Assembly: GCA_036381495.1 (NCBI GenBank)
Contig: DASVCS010000147.1
Location: 7,890 to 71,889, forward strand
Length of the DNA stretch: 64,000 nt
DNA from: DASVCS01 sp036381495
GTDB lineage: Bacteria; Gemmatimonadota; Gemmatimonadetes; Longimicrobiales; RSA9
Direction: 5' to 3'
The notes under the pieces were generated by a model that was not told where the DNA came from, searched no databases, and saw only the letters and a program-made list of their open reading frames with translations. Made by a program: the position numbers and the translations under genes. This document shows positions 16,698 to 25,625 of the stretch, piece by piece. Each line of letters opens with the position of its first letter. Within the stretch, counting starts at the first letter, position 1.

Positions 16698-18334
16698 GGC
16701 GCGCTCCGGTGAACCAGCGCCTCGATCCTCCCCATGTCGAGCGCGTTCTCGACGACGTCGGCGATGCGGTCGATCTCTCGCTCGACGCGCAACTCCCACG
16801 CGGACTCCGCGTGCGCGGCGCATAGCGAGTCGAGCCACGCGTGCCGGAACGCGTCGTTGTGGAAGAGGCCGTGCAGGTATGCGCCCCAGGCGGGTGGCGC
16901 GATCGCGCCCGCGGCCCCGTCGTCGGTCCCACGACCATTACGTCCGGCGGTCACGCCCGCACCGCAGCCACCGGCGCCACCCGCACCGCCGATCGCACAC
17001 CGATCACGGTCACCACCTGCGCTGCCGCCCGCGCTCCCGCCCGGTGGGCCGCTCCCGGCGACCGCGCCGATGACCTCCTCGCCCGCGACCAGCCAGGCGC
17101 GTGTCGTCCCGTGCAGCGTCGTGTGTCCGTGGTGGATCTCGTAGCCCTCGATCGTGGTCCCGGCGAGTCGTCCGAGCGGGCCCGGGCAGGGCGTGATGGC
17201 GGCGCGGGTCGGGCGCGTCGTCTTCTCGGGGGCGAGCACGGTTTCGATGTCCAGGAGGCCGAGCCCCGCGCACTCGCCGCCGGCCTCGATGCCGGCCGGA
17301 TCGCGGACCCGGCGGCCGAGCATCTGGTAGCCGCCGCACAGCCCCACGACCTCGATGCCGGCCCGGCAGCGCGCGCGGATCGCGGCGGCCAGCCCGGTGT
17401 CCCAGAGCCATCTTAGGTCCGCGAGCGTGTTGCGGGTGCCCGGCAGGATGATCGCCGCCGCGTCGTCGAGCGACTCCGGGCGATCGACCCAGCGGACGCG
17501 CGCGCCCGGCTCCGCCGCGAGCGGGTCGAGATCATCGAAATTCGCGATGTGCGGGACGCGCACCGCGGCGATCGTCACCGTCCCATTGCCGGCAGAGGCG
17601 AGTCCCATCGCGTCTTCCTCCGGGAGCCGGTGCCGCGTGTACGGCACGATGCCGAGCGTCGGGACGCCGGTGCGGCGGCGCAGGTCGTCGGGCGCCGGTG
17701 AGAGGAGCGACGGGTCGCCGCGGAACCGGTTCAGGATGAAGCCGCGGATGCGGGCGCGGTCGGCCGTGTCGAGGAGCGACCACGTCCCGTAGAGCGCGGC
17801 GAACGCGCCGCCGCGGTCGATGTCGGCGGCCAGCAGTACGGGCGCGGCGGCGTGGTGCGCGACGGCCATGTTGACGATGTCGCTGCGCCGGAGGTTCGTC
17901 TCGGCCGGGCTGCCCGCGCCCTCGATGATCACGAGGTCGGCCTCGGCGCGGAGCGCGTCGAGTGATTCGGCGACCACGGGCCAGAGGCGTTCCCGGCGCT
18001 CGTGCCATGGCAACATCGCGGCGTCGGGGTCGCTGCGTCCAAGGACGACGACGTCCGAGCGCGTGTCCGCGAGGGGTTTGAGCAGGACCGGGTTCATGCG
18101 CACATCGGGGCGCACGCCGGCGGCACGCGCCTGGAGCGCCTGTGCACGCCCGACCTCGCCGCCGTCGACCGTGACCGCGGCGTTGTTCGACATGTTCTGC
18201 GCCTTGAACGGAACGACGTGCACGCCGCGCCGGGCGAAGATGCGGCAGAGCGCCGTGACGAGCAGCGACTTGCCGACGCCGGAGGCGGTGCCCTGGACCA
18301 TGAGGGTGGGCGCGGGGACCGCAGGTCCGCTCAT
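16688..18334 (-). CDS. cobQ: cobyric acid synthase
   Basis: 548 residues. Amidates adenosylcobyrinic acid a,c-diamide at four positions with glutamine. The N-terminal dethiobiotin-synthetase-like ATPase is seen in QGTASGVGKS and FKAQNMSNNA. The triad-type glutaminase domain has its nucleophile Cys333 in VVGLCGGYQMLG and the His of YEIHHGHT, plus a late AYLHGLFHN. An unusual Gly/Ala-rich insert (~residues 425-470) interrupts the glutaminase domain. Its start overlaps the cobT stop by 4 bp. Confidence 0.95.
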   Translation of the reverse strand: MSGPAVPAPTLMVQGTASGVGKSLLVTALCRIFARRGVHVVPFKAQNMSNNAAVTVDGGEVGRAQALQARAAGVRPDVRMNPVLLKPLADTRSDVVVLGRSDPDAAMLPWHERRERLWPVVAESLDALRAEADLVIIEGAGSPAETNLRRSDIVNMAVAHHAAAPVLLAADIDRGGAFAALYGTWSLLDTADRARIRGFILNRFRGDPSLLSPAPDDLRRRTGVPTLGIVPYTRHRLPEEDAMGLASAGNGTVTIAAVRVPHIANFDDLDPLAAEPGARVRWVDRPESLDDAAAIILPGTRNTLADLRWLWDTGLAAAIRARCRAGIEVVGLCGGYQMLGRRVRDPAGIEAGGECAGLGLLDIETVLAPEKTTRPTRAAITPCPGPLGRLAGTTIEGYEIHHGHTTLHGTTRAWLVAGEEVIGAVAGSGPPGGSAGGSAGGDRDRCAIGGAGGAGGCGAGVTAGRNGRGTDDGAAGAIAPPAWGAYLHGLFHNDAFRHAWLDSLCAAHAESAWELRVEREIDRIADVVENALDMGRIEALVHRSAPCD

Positions 18335-19485
18335 CGAGCGTCTCCCGTGCGCGGCGCATCATCGGAGGGCGCGGCCGTCCCGGCGGAGCGGTGCTCGGTC
18401 GGGTTCACGGCTCCGGCGGGTGCGAGCGTCGGTCCGGTCTCCCGCGAGACGCCCGCGCCGTGGAACGTCGCCATCTCGCGGAGCACGCCGGCCGCCGCCT
18501 CGATCAGCGGCAACGCCAGCGCGGCACCGGTCCCTTCGCCCAGGCGCAGCTCGAGGTCGAGCAGCGGATCGAGGCCCAGCGCCGCGAGCTGGACCGTGTG
18601 CCCCGGCTCGACGGAGCGGTGGGATGCGATCAGGTAGTCCGCAACGTCATGGCAGAATCGGACAGCGGCGAGCGCCGCGGCGGTGGTGATGAAGCCGTCG
18701 CAGACGACGGCGCGCCCCACGCTCGCGGCGCCGAGCGTCGCGCCGGCGAGGGCCGCGATCTCGAGACCGCCGACGTGCGCGAGGACATCGACCGGGTCGG
18801 CGGCCGGGTCGATGCGCGCGACGGCTTCGTTGACGACGCGTCGCTTCCTCTCGATTCCGGCCGCATCGAGCCCGGTGCCCGCGCCCACCACGGACTCCGG
18901 CTGCGCACCGGTCAGTGCGGCCGTGACCGCGGCGGCGGCGGTCGTGTTGCCGATCCCCATGTCGCCGAGCGCGAAGATGTCGGTCGATTCGGCGCGCCCC
19001 GCAGCCAGCTCGAAGCCGGCGCGCATCGCCTCGAGCGTCTCCGTGCGCGTCATGGCCGGCTCGATCGAGAGATCGCGCGTGCCGCGGCGGACCTTGCGCG
19101 AGACGACGCCGGGGAGCGCGGCGGCGTCGGCATCCACCCCGACATCGACGATGACGACGTCCGCGCCGACCGCGCGCGCGATCGCGTTGATCGCCGCGCC
19201 ACCCGCCGCGAAGTTGCGACACATCTGCGCGGTCACCTCGGGCGGGTAGGCGCTGACTCCGCGCGCCGCGACGCCGTGATCGGCGGCGAAGAGCAGGACC
19301 GCGCGGCGCCGGAGCGGCGGCGGCGGATCGCCGTAGATCCGGGCGAGCCGGACCGCCAGCGCCTCGAGCCGGCCGAGACTGCCGGGCGGCTTCGTCAGGT
19401 CGTCCAGGTGCGCGCGCACGGCCACGGGATCGGCGCGGTCCGCGGGCCGGATCCCGGAGATGAGCGCCGCCGGATGCCCGCTCAC
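18331..19485 (-). CDS. cobT: nicotinate-nucleotide:dimethylbenzimidazole phosphoribosyltransferase
   Basis: 384 residues. Makes alpha-ribazole phosphate from DMB and nicotinate mononucleotide. Signatures: TKPPGSLGRLE, FAADHGVAARGVSAYP, GDMGIGNTTAAAA, and the catalytic Glu317 in LRLGEGTGAALAL. A ~35-residue low-complexity tail follows the domain. Both ends overlap the neighbouring genes by 4 bp (ATGA), a sign of tight coupling in the operon. Confidence 0.95.
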   Translation of the reverse strand: MSGHPAALISGIRPADRADPVAVRAHLDDLTKPPGSLGRLEALAVRLARIYGDPPPPLRRRAVLLFAADHGVAARGVSAYPPEVTAQMCRNFAAGGAAINAIARAVGADVVIVDVGVDADAAALPGVVSRKVRRGTRDLSIEPAMTRTETLEAMRAGFELAAGRAESTDIFALGDMGIGNTTAAAAVTAALTGAQPESVVGAGTGLDAAGIERKRRVVNEAVARIDPAADPVDVLAHVGGLEIAALAGATLGAASVGRAVVCDGFITTAAALAAVRFCHDVADYLIASHRSVEPGHTVQLAALGLDPLLDLELRLGEGTGAALALPLIEAAAGVLREMATFHGAGVSRETGPTLAPAGAVNPTEHRSAGTAAPSDDAPRTGDAR

Positions 19486-20111
19486 AGCTCGATCCCCGGC
19501 TGGGCGCCCAGCCCGCGCTCGCGGTACGGGTGCTTGATCTCGCGCATCTCGGTGACCAGGTCGGCGAACTCGATCAGCGCGGGCGTCGCGTTGCGACCCG
19601 TGATGACCACGTGCGTTCCCTGCGGCCGGGCGCGTAGCGCGTCGAACACCTCGTCGTGCGTGAGCCAGCCGTAGGCGAGCGCGTAGGTCAGCTCATCGAA
19701 GATGATGACGTCGTATTCGCCCGACTCGAGGACCGCGACGCACCGCGCCCAGCATTCGCGCGCGAGCCTCCGGTCCGCTTCGATGTCCTCGCTCAGCCAG
19801 GTGAATCCGCCGCCGAGCGGGAGGATCTCGACCCCGAGCCGCCGCGCGCCGATGTGCTCGCCCCGCTCGCAATCGGCGGTCTTGATGAACTGCAACATGG
19901 CGACGCGCATGTCGCGCCCGGCCGCGCGCAGCAGGATGCCGAGCGCCGCCGTCGTCTTCCCCTTGCCGTCGCCGGTGTTCACGATCACCAGGCCGCGGCG
20001 CCGCTCCCTGGGCGGCAGCGGGTACCGGCCGGGCGTGCGCTGCTTCGGTCGCGGCGCGCGGGGGTGCCGCGGCCGGTCATCGACGGGACGGGTCGGGTCG
20101 AGGTATGGCAT
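19482..20111 (-). CDS. cobO: cob(I)alamin adenosyltransferase, CobO/BtuR type
   Basis: 209 residues. Adds the adenosyl group to the corrinoid. The P-loop NTGDGKGKTTAALG (about residue 45), GGGFTWLSED and IIFDELTYALAYGW are the CobA/CobO motifs. A basic N-terminal segment precedes the domain. ATG 20111 has GGAGGA about 6 nt upstream; longer readings would run into the cobC gene and a palindromic element. Confidence 0.93.
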   Translation of the reverse strand: MPYLDPTRPVDDRPRHPRAPRPKQRTPGRYPLPPRERRRGLVIVNTGDGKGKTTAALGILLRAAGRDMRVAMLQFIKTADCERGEHIGARRLGVEILPLGGGFTWLSEDIEADRRLARECWARCVAVLESGEYDVIIFDELTYALAYGWLTHDEVFDALRARPQGTHVVITGRNATPALIEFADLVTEMREIKHPYRERGLGAQPGIEL

Positions 20112-21078
20112 CGTTCGTTCCTCCAGTGGCGCCGGCGCGGCGAGCGCCGACGGAATCGGGATCGACAGGGGTACGGCCATCGGGTTGGAGCGGCCCCGGC
20201 AGGTCACCGGCATGTCCGGCCGGGACGAATCGAAAATCCGGGACCTGGTCCCGGATTTTCGATTCGTCCCCGATCGCCATGATGGCGGGGATGGCGGTTT
20301 CACGGGAGAGGTCCGTGGCGCCTCCGGGAATGGCGAACTCGATCATGCCGCCGGGCGCGACCGGGGTGTGCGGCGTGGCCGTGAACGGCACGCCGCGCAG
20401 GTGCGCGAGGATGACGCGGATCGGCCCGCCGTGCGTGAACGCGATGACGTGCCCGTCGCGGGGGAGCCCGGCGAGCCAGTCGAGGACGCGTGCTTCGAGT
20501 TCGTCGAGGCGCTCGCCGCCGGGCGGCGGGACGCGTGCCGGGTCGGCGATCCAGGCACGGAACGCATCGCCGAACGCGGCCAGGTTCTCGTCGTAGCTCC
20601 GGCCGTCGAAGGCGCCGAAATCGAGTTCGCGCAGGCGCGGTTCGGGGATCGCGCGGATTCCGGGGAGCGCGAGCGCGGCCGTGCGCCGTGCGCGCCGGAG
20701 GTCGCTCGTGTAGACGGTCGGCGTGCGGACGCGGCGGCCGGTCGAGGTTTCGGGCGTGCGGCCGGGGTCCGCGCCGGGCGTCCGGTGTGCGGCCGTGGGC
20801 GTGCGCGGAAGCGTCACACGGACCGGGGTGTGCACCGCGGGCACGCCGCCGGGTGCGGCCCGCCGCGTCGAGCGGCCGTCCGAGCCCGGCGCATCGCCGT
20901 AGCCCGCCGGTCCCGCGGGTGCGCCCGTGCTGAGCGCCGGCCCCAGCACGGCCGCGAGCCCCCGCGCCTGCGACTCGCCCTCGCGGCTGAGCGGCGGGTC
21001 GACGTGCCCCTGGTAGCGCCGCGTGGCGTTGAGCGCGGTCGCGGCGTGGCGGACGAGGGTGAGCGTCAGCACCCTCAC
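20077..21078 (-). CDS. cobC: histidine phosphatase, probable alpha-ribazole phosphatase
   Basis: 333 residues, longer than the usual ~200. The phosphatase core is visible: LVRHAATALN with the phospho-accepting His (RHA instead of RHG), RELDFGAFDGRSYDE, and FTHGGPIRVILAHL with the second His. A ~70-residue Pro/Arg/Gly insert splits the core after SREGESQARGLA. The last ~50 residues come from a 49-bp palindrome and from sequence overlapping the cobO start by 35 bp. GTG 21078 overlaps the cobS stop (GTGA). Its place in the operon supports the final dephosphorylation step of the nucleotide loop. Confidence 0.82.
   Translation of the reverse strand: MRVLTLTLVRHAATALNATRRYQGHVDPPLSREGESQARGLAAVLGPALSTGAPAGPAGYGDAPGSDGRSTRRAAPGGVPAVHTPVRVTLPRTPTAAHRTPGADPGRTPETSTGRRVRTPTVYTSDLRRARRTAALALPGIRAIPEPRLRELDFGAFDGRSYDENLAAFGDAFRAWIADPARVPPPGGERLDELEARVLDWLAGLPRDGHVIAFTHGGPIRVILAHLRGVPFTATPHTPVAPGGMIEFAIPGGATDLSRETAIPAIMAIGDESKIRDQVPDFRFVPAGHAGDLPGPLQPDGRTPVDPDSVGARRAGATGGTNDAIPRPDPSRR
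20222..20270. repeat. 49-bp near-perfect palindrome inside cobC
   Basis: Two 24-nt arms (GGGACGAATCGAAAATCC... and its exact complement) around a single T at 20246. Read on the minus strand it adds DESKIRDQVPDFRFVP near the C-terminus of CobC. Looks like a mobile palindromic (REP-like) element inserted in frame. Confidence 0.8.
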
Positions 21079-21860
21079 CCCACCGGGACGAACGCGAAGA
21101 GCGCCGCCGCCTCGGCGACCAGGCCGGCGGCGCCGTGGCCATCGCCCGTAAGGCCGCCGAACCGGCGTGAGAGCAGGGTCGCGGTGCCACCGCCGAACAC
21201 GGCGGCCGCGATCAGCGCCGCGGCCAGCCGGACCGGGCCAACCGCCGGCAGGGCGGGGGCCGGACCGACCCCCGCCCTGCCGGGGACCGTTCCCGCACCG
21301 AAAGACACACCCGCGAGCAGCGCCAGCAGCACGAGCATCGCGAGCGTCGGCGCGAACGGCCGCGCGCCGGCCGCGAAGCGCGCGCCGAGCCCGTCCGCGC
21401 GGGCTGGCCGGCTCCACGCGAGCGACAGCGCCATGACCCAGCGGCCGAGCACCGGCGCGACGAGCGCGGCCGTCGCCGGCACGACCGCGAGCGCCGAGAA
21501 ACGCAGCAGCAGGAGCAGCGTCCCCGCCGTCACCCCGTGCGCGCCCGCACGCGGGTCCTTCAGGATCTCGAGGCGCCGCTCCCGTGGGACGGGCGCGAAC
21601 GCCGCATCGGCACAGTCCATGAACCCGTCCTCGTGCAGCCCGCCCGTCAGCCCGACCCAGAGCGCCAGCGCGAGCGCCGCGCGCGGAAACGCCGGGATCG
21701 GCAGCAGCAGGGCGGCGTAGACCGGCACCCCGACGGCGAGGCCGATCACCGGGAACCAGACGAGCGTCGCGGCCGGGGCGACCCGCGACTCGGCCGCGTC
21801 GTACGCCAGCGGCAGCACGGTCAGGAACCGCAGACCGGCGCGGAGCGACACCGGGATCAC
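21075..21860 (-). CDS. cobS: adenosylcobinamide-GDP ribazoletransferase
   Basis: 261 residues with 6-7 membrane segments. Joins adenosylcobinamide-GDP to alpha-ribazole (phosphate) in the inner membrane. The family core GLTGGLHEDGFMDCADA, with the Asp/Glu metal motif, and RLEILKDPRAGAHGV are intact. The late GDGHGAAGLVAEA is also typical. GTG 21860 overlaps the previous stop (GTGA) and has GGAGGC just upstream. An internal Pro/Gly-rich loop (~205-220) is slightly longer than usual. Confidence 0.93.
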   Translation of the reverse strand: MIPVSLRAGLRFLTVLPLAYDAAESRVAPAATLVWFPVIGLAVGVPVYAALLLPIPAFPRAALALALWVGLTGGLHEDGFMDCADAAFAPVPRERRLEILKDPRAGAHGVTAGTLLLLLRFSALAVVPATAALVAPVLGRWVMALSLAWSRPARADGLGARFAAGARPFAPTLAMLVLLALLAGVSFGAGTVPGRAGVGPAPALPAVGPVRLAAALIAAAVFGGGTATLLSRRFGGLTGDGHGAAGLVAEAAALFAFVPVG

Positions 21861-22894
21861 GCCTCCGGCGCCGGGATTGTCGTGAACACGATGCCGAACG
21901 GACACGTGCCCGCCGGGATCTCCTCCGCGACCTCGAACGTCCCGGTCAGCCGGAACACGCTGCTCGGCTCCGTGCACTCGGGCTTCGCCGCGTACAGCCG
22001 CCCCTGCGAGTCGACCGCCAGCCCCGACGTCGACGCGATCCCGCCCGGCGTGACCGCCGCGTCCGGCCCGCGGCTGAACGTGCCGGCGTGCGTCTCCCAC
22101 ACCACAATGCCGTACGCAAACGACGCCACGAACAGCCGTCCCGAATCATCCAATGCGGCGCCGGACGGGAAATCGCCGAAGCCGGTCACGTGCGCGGTCT
22201 CGGTCAGCGTGCCGCGGTCGATGACGGAGAGCGAGCCGTCGGCGGCGCCGAAGCTGCCGGAATCGATCACGTACAGCCGGCCGTCCGCGTCGGCGGCCGC
22301 GCTGCCGGGGTTGGTGCCGCTCAGCGTGATGGTGCGGAGGACGGCGAGCGGCGCGCCGGCCAGGACGGTGATGGTGCCGGGGCCGTCGGGGCTGAAGTCC
22401 GGGCCCAGCTCGGCGTTGAGGATGTACGCGGTGTCGCCCACGGCGATGATGGCCTGCGGGTAGCGGCCGACGGCGATCTCCGCGCCGGCCGTGCCGCGCA
22501 GCACGTTGATCGGCGTGACCGAGTTGCGTCCGGGGTTGGCGACGAGCGCGATGGAGTCGTTGATGAAGGCGGCGCCCGTCGCGCTCGAGCCCTCCGGGAG
22601 CGCGACGGTGTGGATGACCGCGCGCTCGCGCAGGTCGACGACGGCGGCGGCCGGCACCGTTCCGAGCGGGACGACGACGTAGGCGCCGCGCGCCGCCAGC
22701 GTCACCGGGCTGCCGTCCGGCGCGAGCCCGATGGTGAACGCCGCCTGCGGGCTGTCGACCGGGAAGACGGTGAGCGACCGGTCCACGCTGTTGACGACGA
22801 CGCCGACCTCCGCCGCCGGCGTCTCCTGTGGCTCGACGGGCGAATCGTCGCACGCGCCGAGCGGCAGCAGCGCGAGGAGGGTCGGGACGAGCAC
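21857..22894 (-). CDS. BtuG-like beta-propeller lipoprotein
   Basis: 345 residues. A lipoprotein signal (TLLALLPLGAC, then DDS) leads into YncE-like propeller blades: NSVDRSLTVFP, NPGRNSVTPINVLRG, GTITVLAG, ADADGRLYVIDSGSF, GSLSVIDRGTL, DDSGRLFVASF, DSQGRLYAA. Lying between btuB and cobS under the B12 riboswitch, it is the positional equivalent of Bacteroides BtuG, a surface propeller that captures cobalamin for BtuB. The start is uncertain: ATG 23158 has GGGAGG and overlaps the btuB stop, but would place ~88 low-complexity residues before the lipobox. GTG 22894 puts the signal at the N-terminus. Confidence 0.75.
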   Translation of the reverse strand: MLVPTLLALLPLGACDDSPVEPQETPAAEVGVVVNSVDRSLTVFPVDSPQAAFTIGLAPDGSPVTLAARGAYVVVPLGTVPAAAVVDLRERAVIHTVALPEGSSATGAAFINDSIALVANPGRNSVTPINVLRGTAGAEIAVGRYPQAIIAVGDTAYILNAELGPDFSPDGPGTITVLAGAPLAVLRTITLSGTNPGSAAADADGRLYVIDSGSFGAADGSLSVIDRGTLTETAHVTGFGDFPSGAALDDSGRLFVASFAYGIVVWETHAGTFSRGPDAAVTPGGIASTSGLAVDSQGRLYAAKPECTEPSSVFRLTGTFEVAEEIPAGTCPFGIVFTTIPAPEA

Positions 22895-22944
22895 ACGGCG
22901 GAGCCGGCAGGAACCATGTCGCCGGGCGTGCCGTGGGGTGGCTT

Positions 22945-23095
22945 CGTGCGCGAGCGCGACCGCGAGCGCGACCCGTATCCCGTCCCCGATCCCGCTCCGG
23001 ATCCCGTGCCGATCCAGCCTCCACCCGCCCCCTTCGTCCCGTAAACGTAAACGTTCCCGCTCCCGTTCCCGGCCGTTCCAGGGCCGTCCGCGCAC
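22945..23095. repeat. mosaic low-complexity repeat, copy 1
   Basis: CGAGCGCGACCGCGAGCG blocks, GATCCCG/CTCCGGATCCCG blocks, then GTAAACGTAAACGTTCCCGC at 23041 and CTCCCGTTCCCGGCCGTTCC. The same blocks in the same order occur at about 58225-58480, and the complement of part of them at about 53140-53265. Confidence 0.7.
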
Positions 23096-23157
23096 GGACT
23101 CCCATTGACCCCGATGACCCTTCCAGCCACCCTGAACACCCCCCTGAAAATCTCTCA

Positions 23158-25455
23158 TCACTGACCTCCCGAATCGACAGGACCGAAATTGATGGATCGT
23201 GGCTCGTATTCGAGCCGGAGCCCGAGTCGCAGGACGCGGCCGGGCTCGGGGAACCCGAAGATCAGGCTGGACTTCTGATCGAAGAGGCGGTCTGCGCGCA
23301 GCGTCGTGGTGAGCGACCAGTCGCCGAGGCGCCAGTCGCGCTCGGCGCCGACGGAGACCGCCCAGAACCCGGGGAGCGCGTTCACCGGCGCGGGCGATGG
23401 GTAGCGTTTCCCGGTGAAGCTGGCCGTTACATCCGCGCGCCACGCGTCGGCCTGCCAACTCGCGTTGAGCGTGGCCGTGTGGCGCGGGCGGTAGATGACC
23501 TGCACGGTGTCATCCGCGCCGCCGCGGTCGTACGTCACGCGGGCGTACGCATGCGACGCCGTGACGCGGAGCCTGCGCCGGAACGCCTCGACTTCGGCGT
23601 GGAGCTCGGCGCCGCGACGCTTCACATCGAAGTTGCGCGGGCTCCAGATGAAGCGATAATCGGGCGCCCACACGATCATGTCGCGGATGTCGCCCTGGTA
23701 GAGCGTGAGTCCGACGGAGGCGACGACGGGCCCGACCGCGCCGTGCGCGCGAACGCCGAGCTCGATCTCGGACGGCACGCGCTCCGCGCGCAGGTCGGGG
23801 TTCGGCTCGACGCCCACGGCGTCGCGGAAGAACTGGTCGCCGAGTGCGGGCGGGCTGTAGCTGCTGCGGTTCGCGATGTGCGCGGCGAGGTGTGCACCGG
23901 CCAGGCCGAGCGTGAGCGATCGGCTCAGCATCCAGCGGTCGTCGAGCGGGTCGCGGTCGGCGCGGAGCTGCGCGGCGAGCGAGAGGTCGGCGCCGTGCAC
24001 GCGCGTGCCGAGCGCGCCGTGCGCGAAGACGCCCAGGTCGAGGCGGCGGGCGGGTGCATCACCGGCGAGGAGGTCGGTCTCGATGCGCTGCCAGCGGGCT
24101 TCCGCGCCGGCGCCGTACCCCGACACGAGCCCGCTCGCCGGGCTGCGTTCGAGCGCGGTGCGCAGTTCGACCGAGTGGACGGTCGTGCGGTCGTCGTACG
24201 GCGTGCCGAAGGGCGGCGCGGGATCGCGGAACCGCACGGCGTGGCGCACGCCTGCGAGCGAGATCGTGAGCGCGCCGCCCGGCCGGTCTCGCCGCCACGA
24301 GGCCGATGCCCGCACCCGCCCGAGGCGCTGACGCGCAGTGCGGGACGGGGCGAACCCCTTGCCGGGGAGCCCGCGGTCCATCGACTCCGCGCCGCCGCGG
24401 ATGCGCAGCGATCCGCCCGCCGCGTCGAGCGCGGCCGCGACCCAGGCGTCCAGCGCTTCGAGATCGGCGTTCTCGCGCCGACGTCGCCCGCCGCCGACCT
24501 CGGGCGGCAGCGAGAAGTCGAAGCCGCCGCCGAGCGAGCGCCAGGCCGCGCCCGCGCTCCAGTCGACCGGCGCGGTCTCGCTCCATTCGGCGCGCGCCTC
24601 GCGGGCGGCGAGCGAGCCGAGCCCCGCGGAAAGGGCACGGTCGCCGGCGGCCTGCCGGGTCTCGATCAGGATCGCGCCCGCCTCGGCGCGCGGGCCGTAG
24701 CGCGCCGACTGCGCGCCGCTCAGCACGGTCACGGACTCGATTGTCGCCGCCGACACCCCGCTCAGATCCGCCTCGCCCGTGATCGGGTCGTTGATCGCGA
24801 CGCCGTCGACGAGGACGAGCACGGCGTCCGCGCCGCTGCCGCGGATGCTCACGGTCTGGGCGCCGCCCGGCGTCGTCGACCGCACGACGACGCCGGGGAT
24901 GGCGCGGAGCACATCGCCGGCCGACGTCGCGCCCGACCGCTCGATCGCCTCGCGGCCGATCTCGATCGCGCCGGCCGGCGCCGCGCGGCGGGCAGTGACG
25001 CGCAGCGCGTCGAGCGCGAGGACCTCCGGGACCAGCGCGACGTCCAGCCGCTCCGTCCGGCCGTTGCCGAGCTGCGCCATGAGTGTGCGCGGCCGATAGC
25101 CCAACCGCACGACGCGGAGCGTGTAGCGCCCGGGCTCGACGCCGCGGAACCGGAACCGGCCGGCCGCATCGCTGAACACGTCGAGGCCGGCCTCGACCAG
25201 CTCGACCCGCGCGCCCTCGACCGGCGCGCCCGTGGCCTGCTCGACGATGCGTCCGACCAGCTCCGCCGGGCGCTGGGCGGCGGCATCCGGTGGGGCGACG
25301 GCGAGTGCGGCGAGCGCGAGGGCGAGCCGCAGCGCTGCGTGTGCGCGACGGCGCCGGAGCGCCGTGTGCGCGAGGCGGATCCAGTGCACGCCATGTGCGG
25401 GGCACAGCGGCAGCGCCGTGTGCGCGCGGGGGATCGGCCAGCGTCCGGCGCTCAT
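23158..25455 (-). CDS. btuB: TonB-dependent outer-membrane receptor, probable cobalamin receptor
   Basis: About 765 residues. After a signal region (LRLALALAALAVAPPDAAAQ) comes a carboxypeptidase-like beta domain (GRIVEQATGAPVEGARVELVEA), then the plug domain (GDVLRAIPGVVVRS, VSIRGSGADAVLVLVDGVAINDP) and a ~550-residue 22-strand barrel. Its place behind a cobalamin riboswitch and btuF identifies corrinoids as the substrate. The start is not certain: ATG 25455, upstream ATG 25479 and GTG 25389 all fit; the last gives the most ordinary signal peptide. The C-terminus is not the usual Phe. Confidence 0.9.
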   Translation of the reverse strand: MSAGRWPIPRAHTALPLCPAHGVHWIRLAHTALRRRRAHAALRLALALAALAVAPPDAAAQRPAELVGRIVEQATGAPVEGARVELVEAGLDVFSDAAGRFRFRGVEPGRYTLRVVRLGYRPRTLMAQLGNGRTERLDVALVPEVLALDALRVTARRAAPAGAIEIGREAIERSGATSAGDVLRAIPGVVVRSTTPGGAQTVSIRGSGADAVLVLVDGVAINDPITGEADLSGVSAATIESVTVLSGAQSARYGPRAEAGAILIETRQAAGDRALSAGLGSLAAREARAEWSETAPVDWSAGAAWRSLGGGFDFSLPPEVGGGRRRRENADLEALDAWVAAALDAAGGSLRIRGGAESMDRGLPGKGFAPSRTARQRLGRVRASASWRRDRPGGALTISLAGVRHAVRFRDPAPPFGTPYDDRTTVHSVELRTALERSPASGLVSGYGAGAEARWQRIETDLLAGDAPARRLDLGVFAHGALGTRVHGADLSLAAQLRADRDPLDDRWMLSRSLTLGLAGAHLAAHIANRSSYSPPALGDQFFRDAVGVEPNPDLRAERVPSEIELGVRAHGAVGPVVASVGLTLYQGDIRDMIVWAPDYRFIWSPRNFDVKRRGAELHAEVEAFRRRLRVTASHAYARVTYDRGGADDTVQVIYRPRHTATLNASWQADAWRADVTASFTGKRYPSPAPVNALPGFWAVSVGAERDWRLGDWSLTTTLRADRLFDQKSSLIFGFPEPGRVLRLGLRLEYEPRSINFGPVDSGGQ

Positions 25456-25625
25456 GGGCGAACGGGCCCAGGCCGGCATCGCTCCGGTGGAGGTGTCGCC
25501 CGTGGCGACCCTGTTCTGGCGCAGCGAGTGGAGCGCGTGAGCGCGCAACGAGCGGGGGCGGTCGCGCAGGGAGAAACCCCCGCCGGAGCTCCTGGCAGGG
25601 AAGGCACGATCCGACCGACCCGGCG

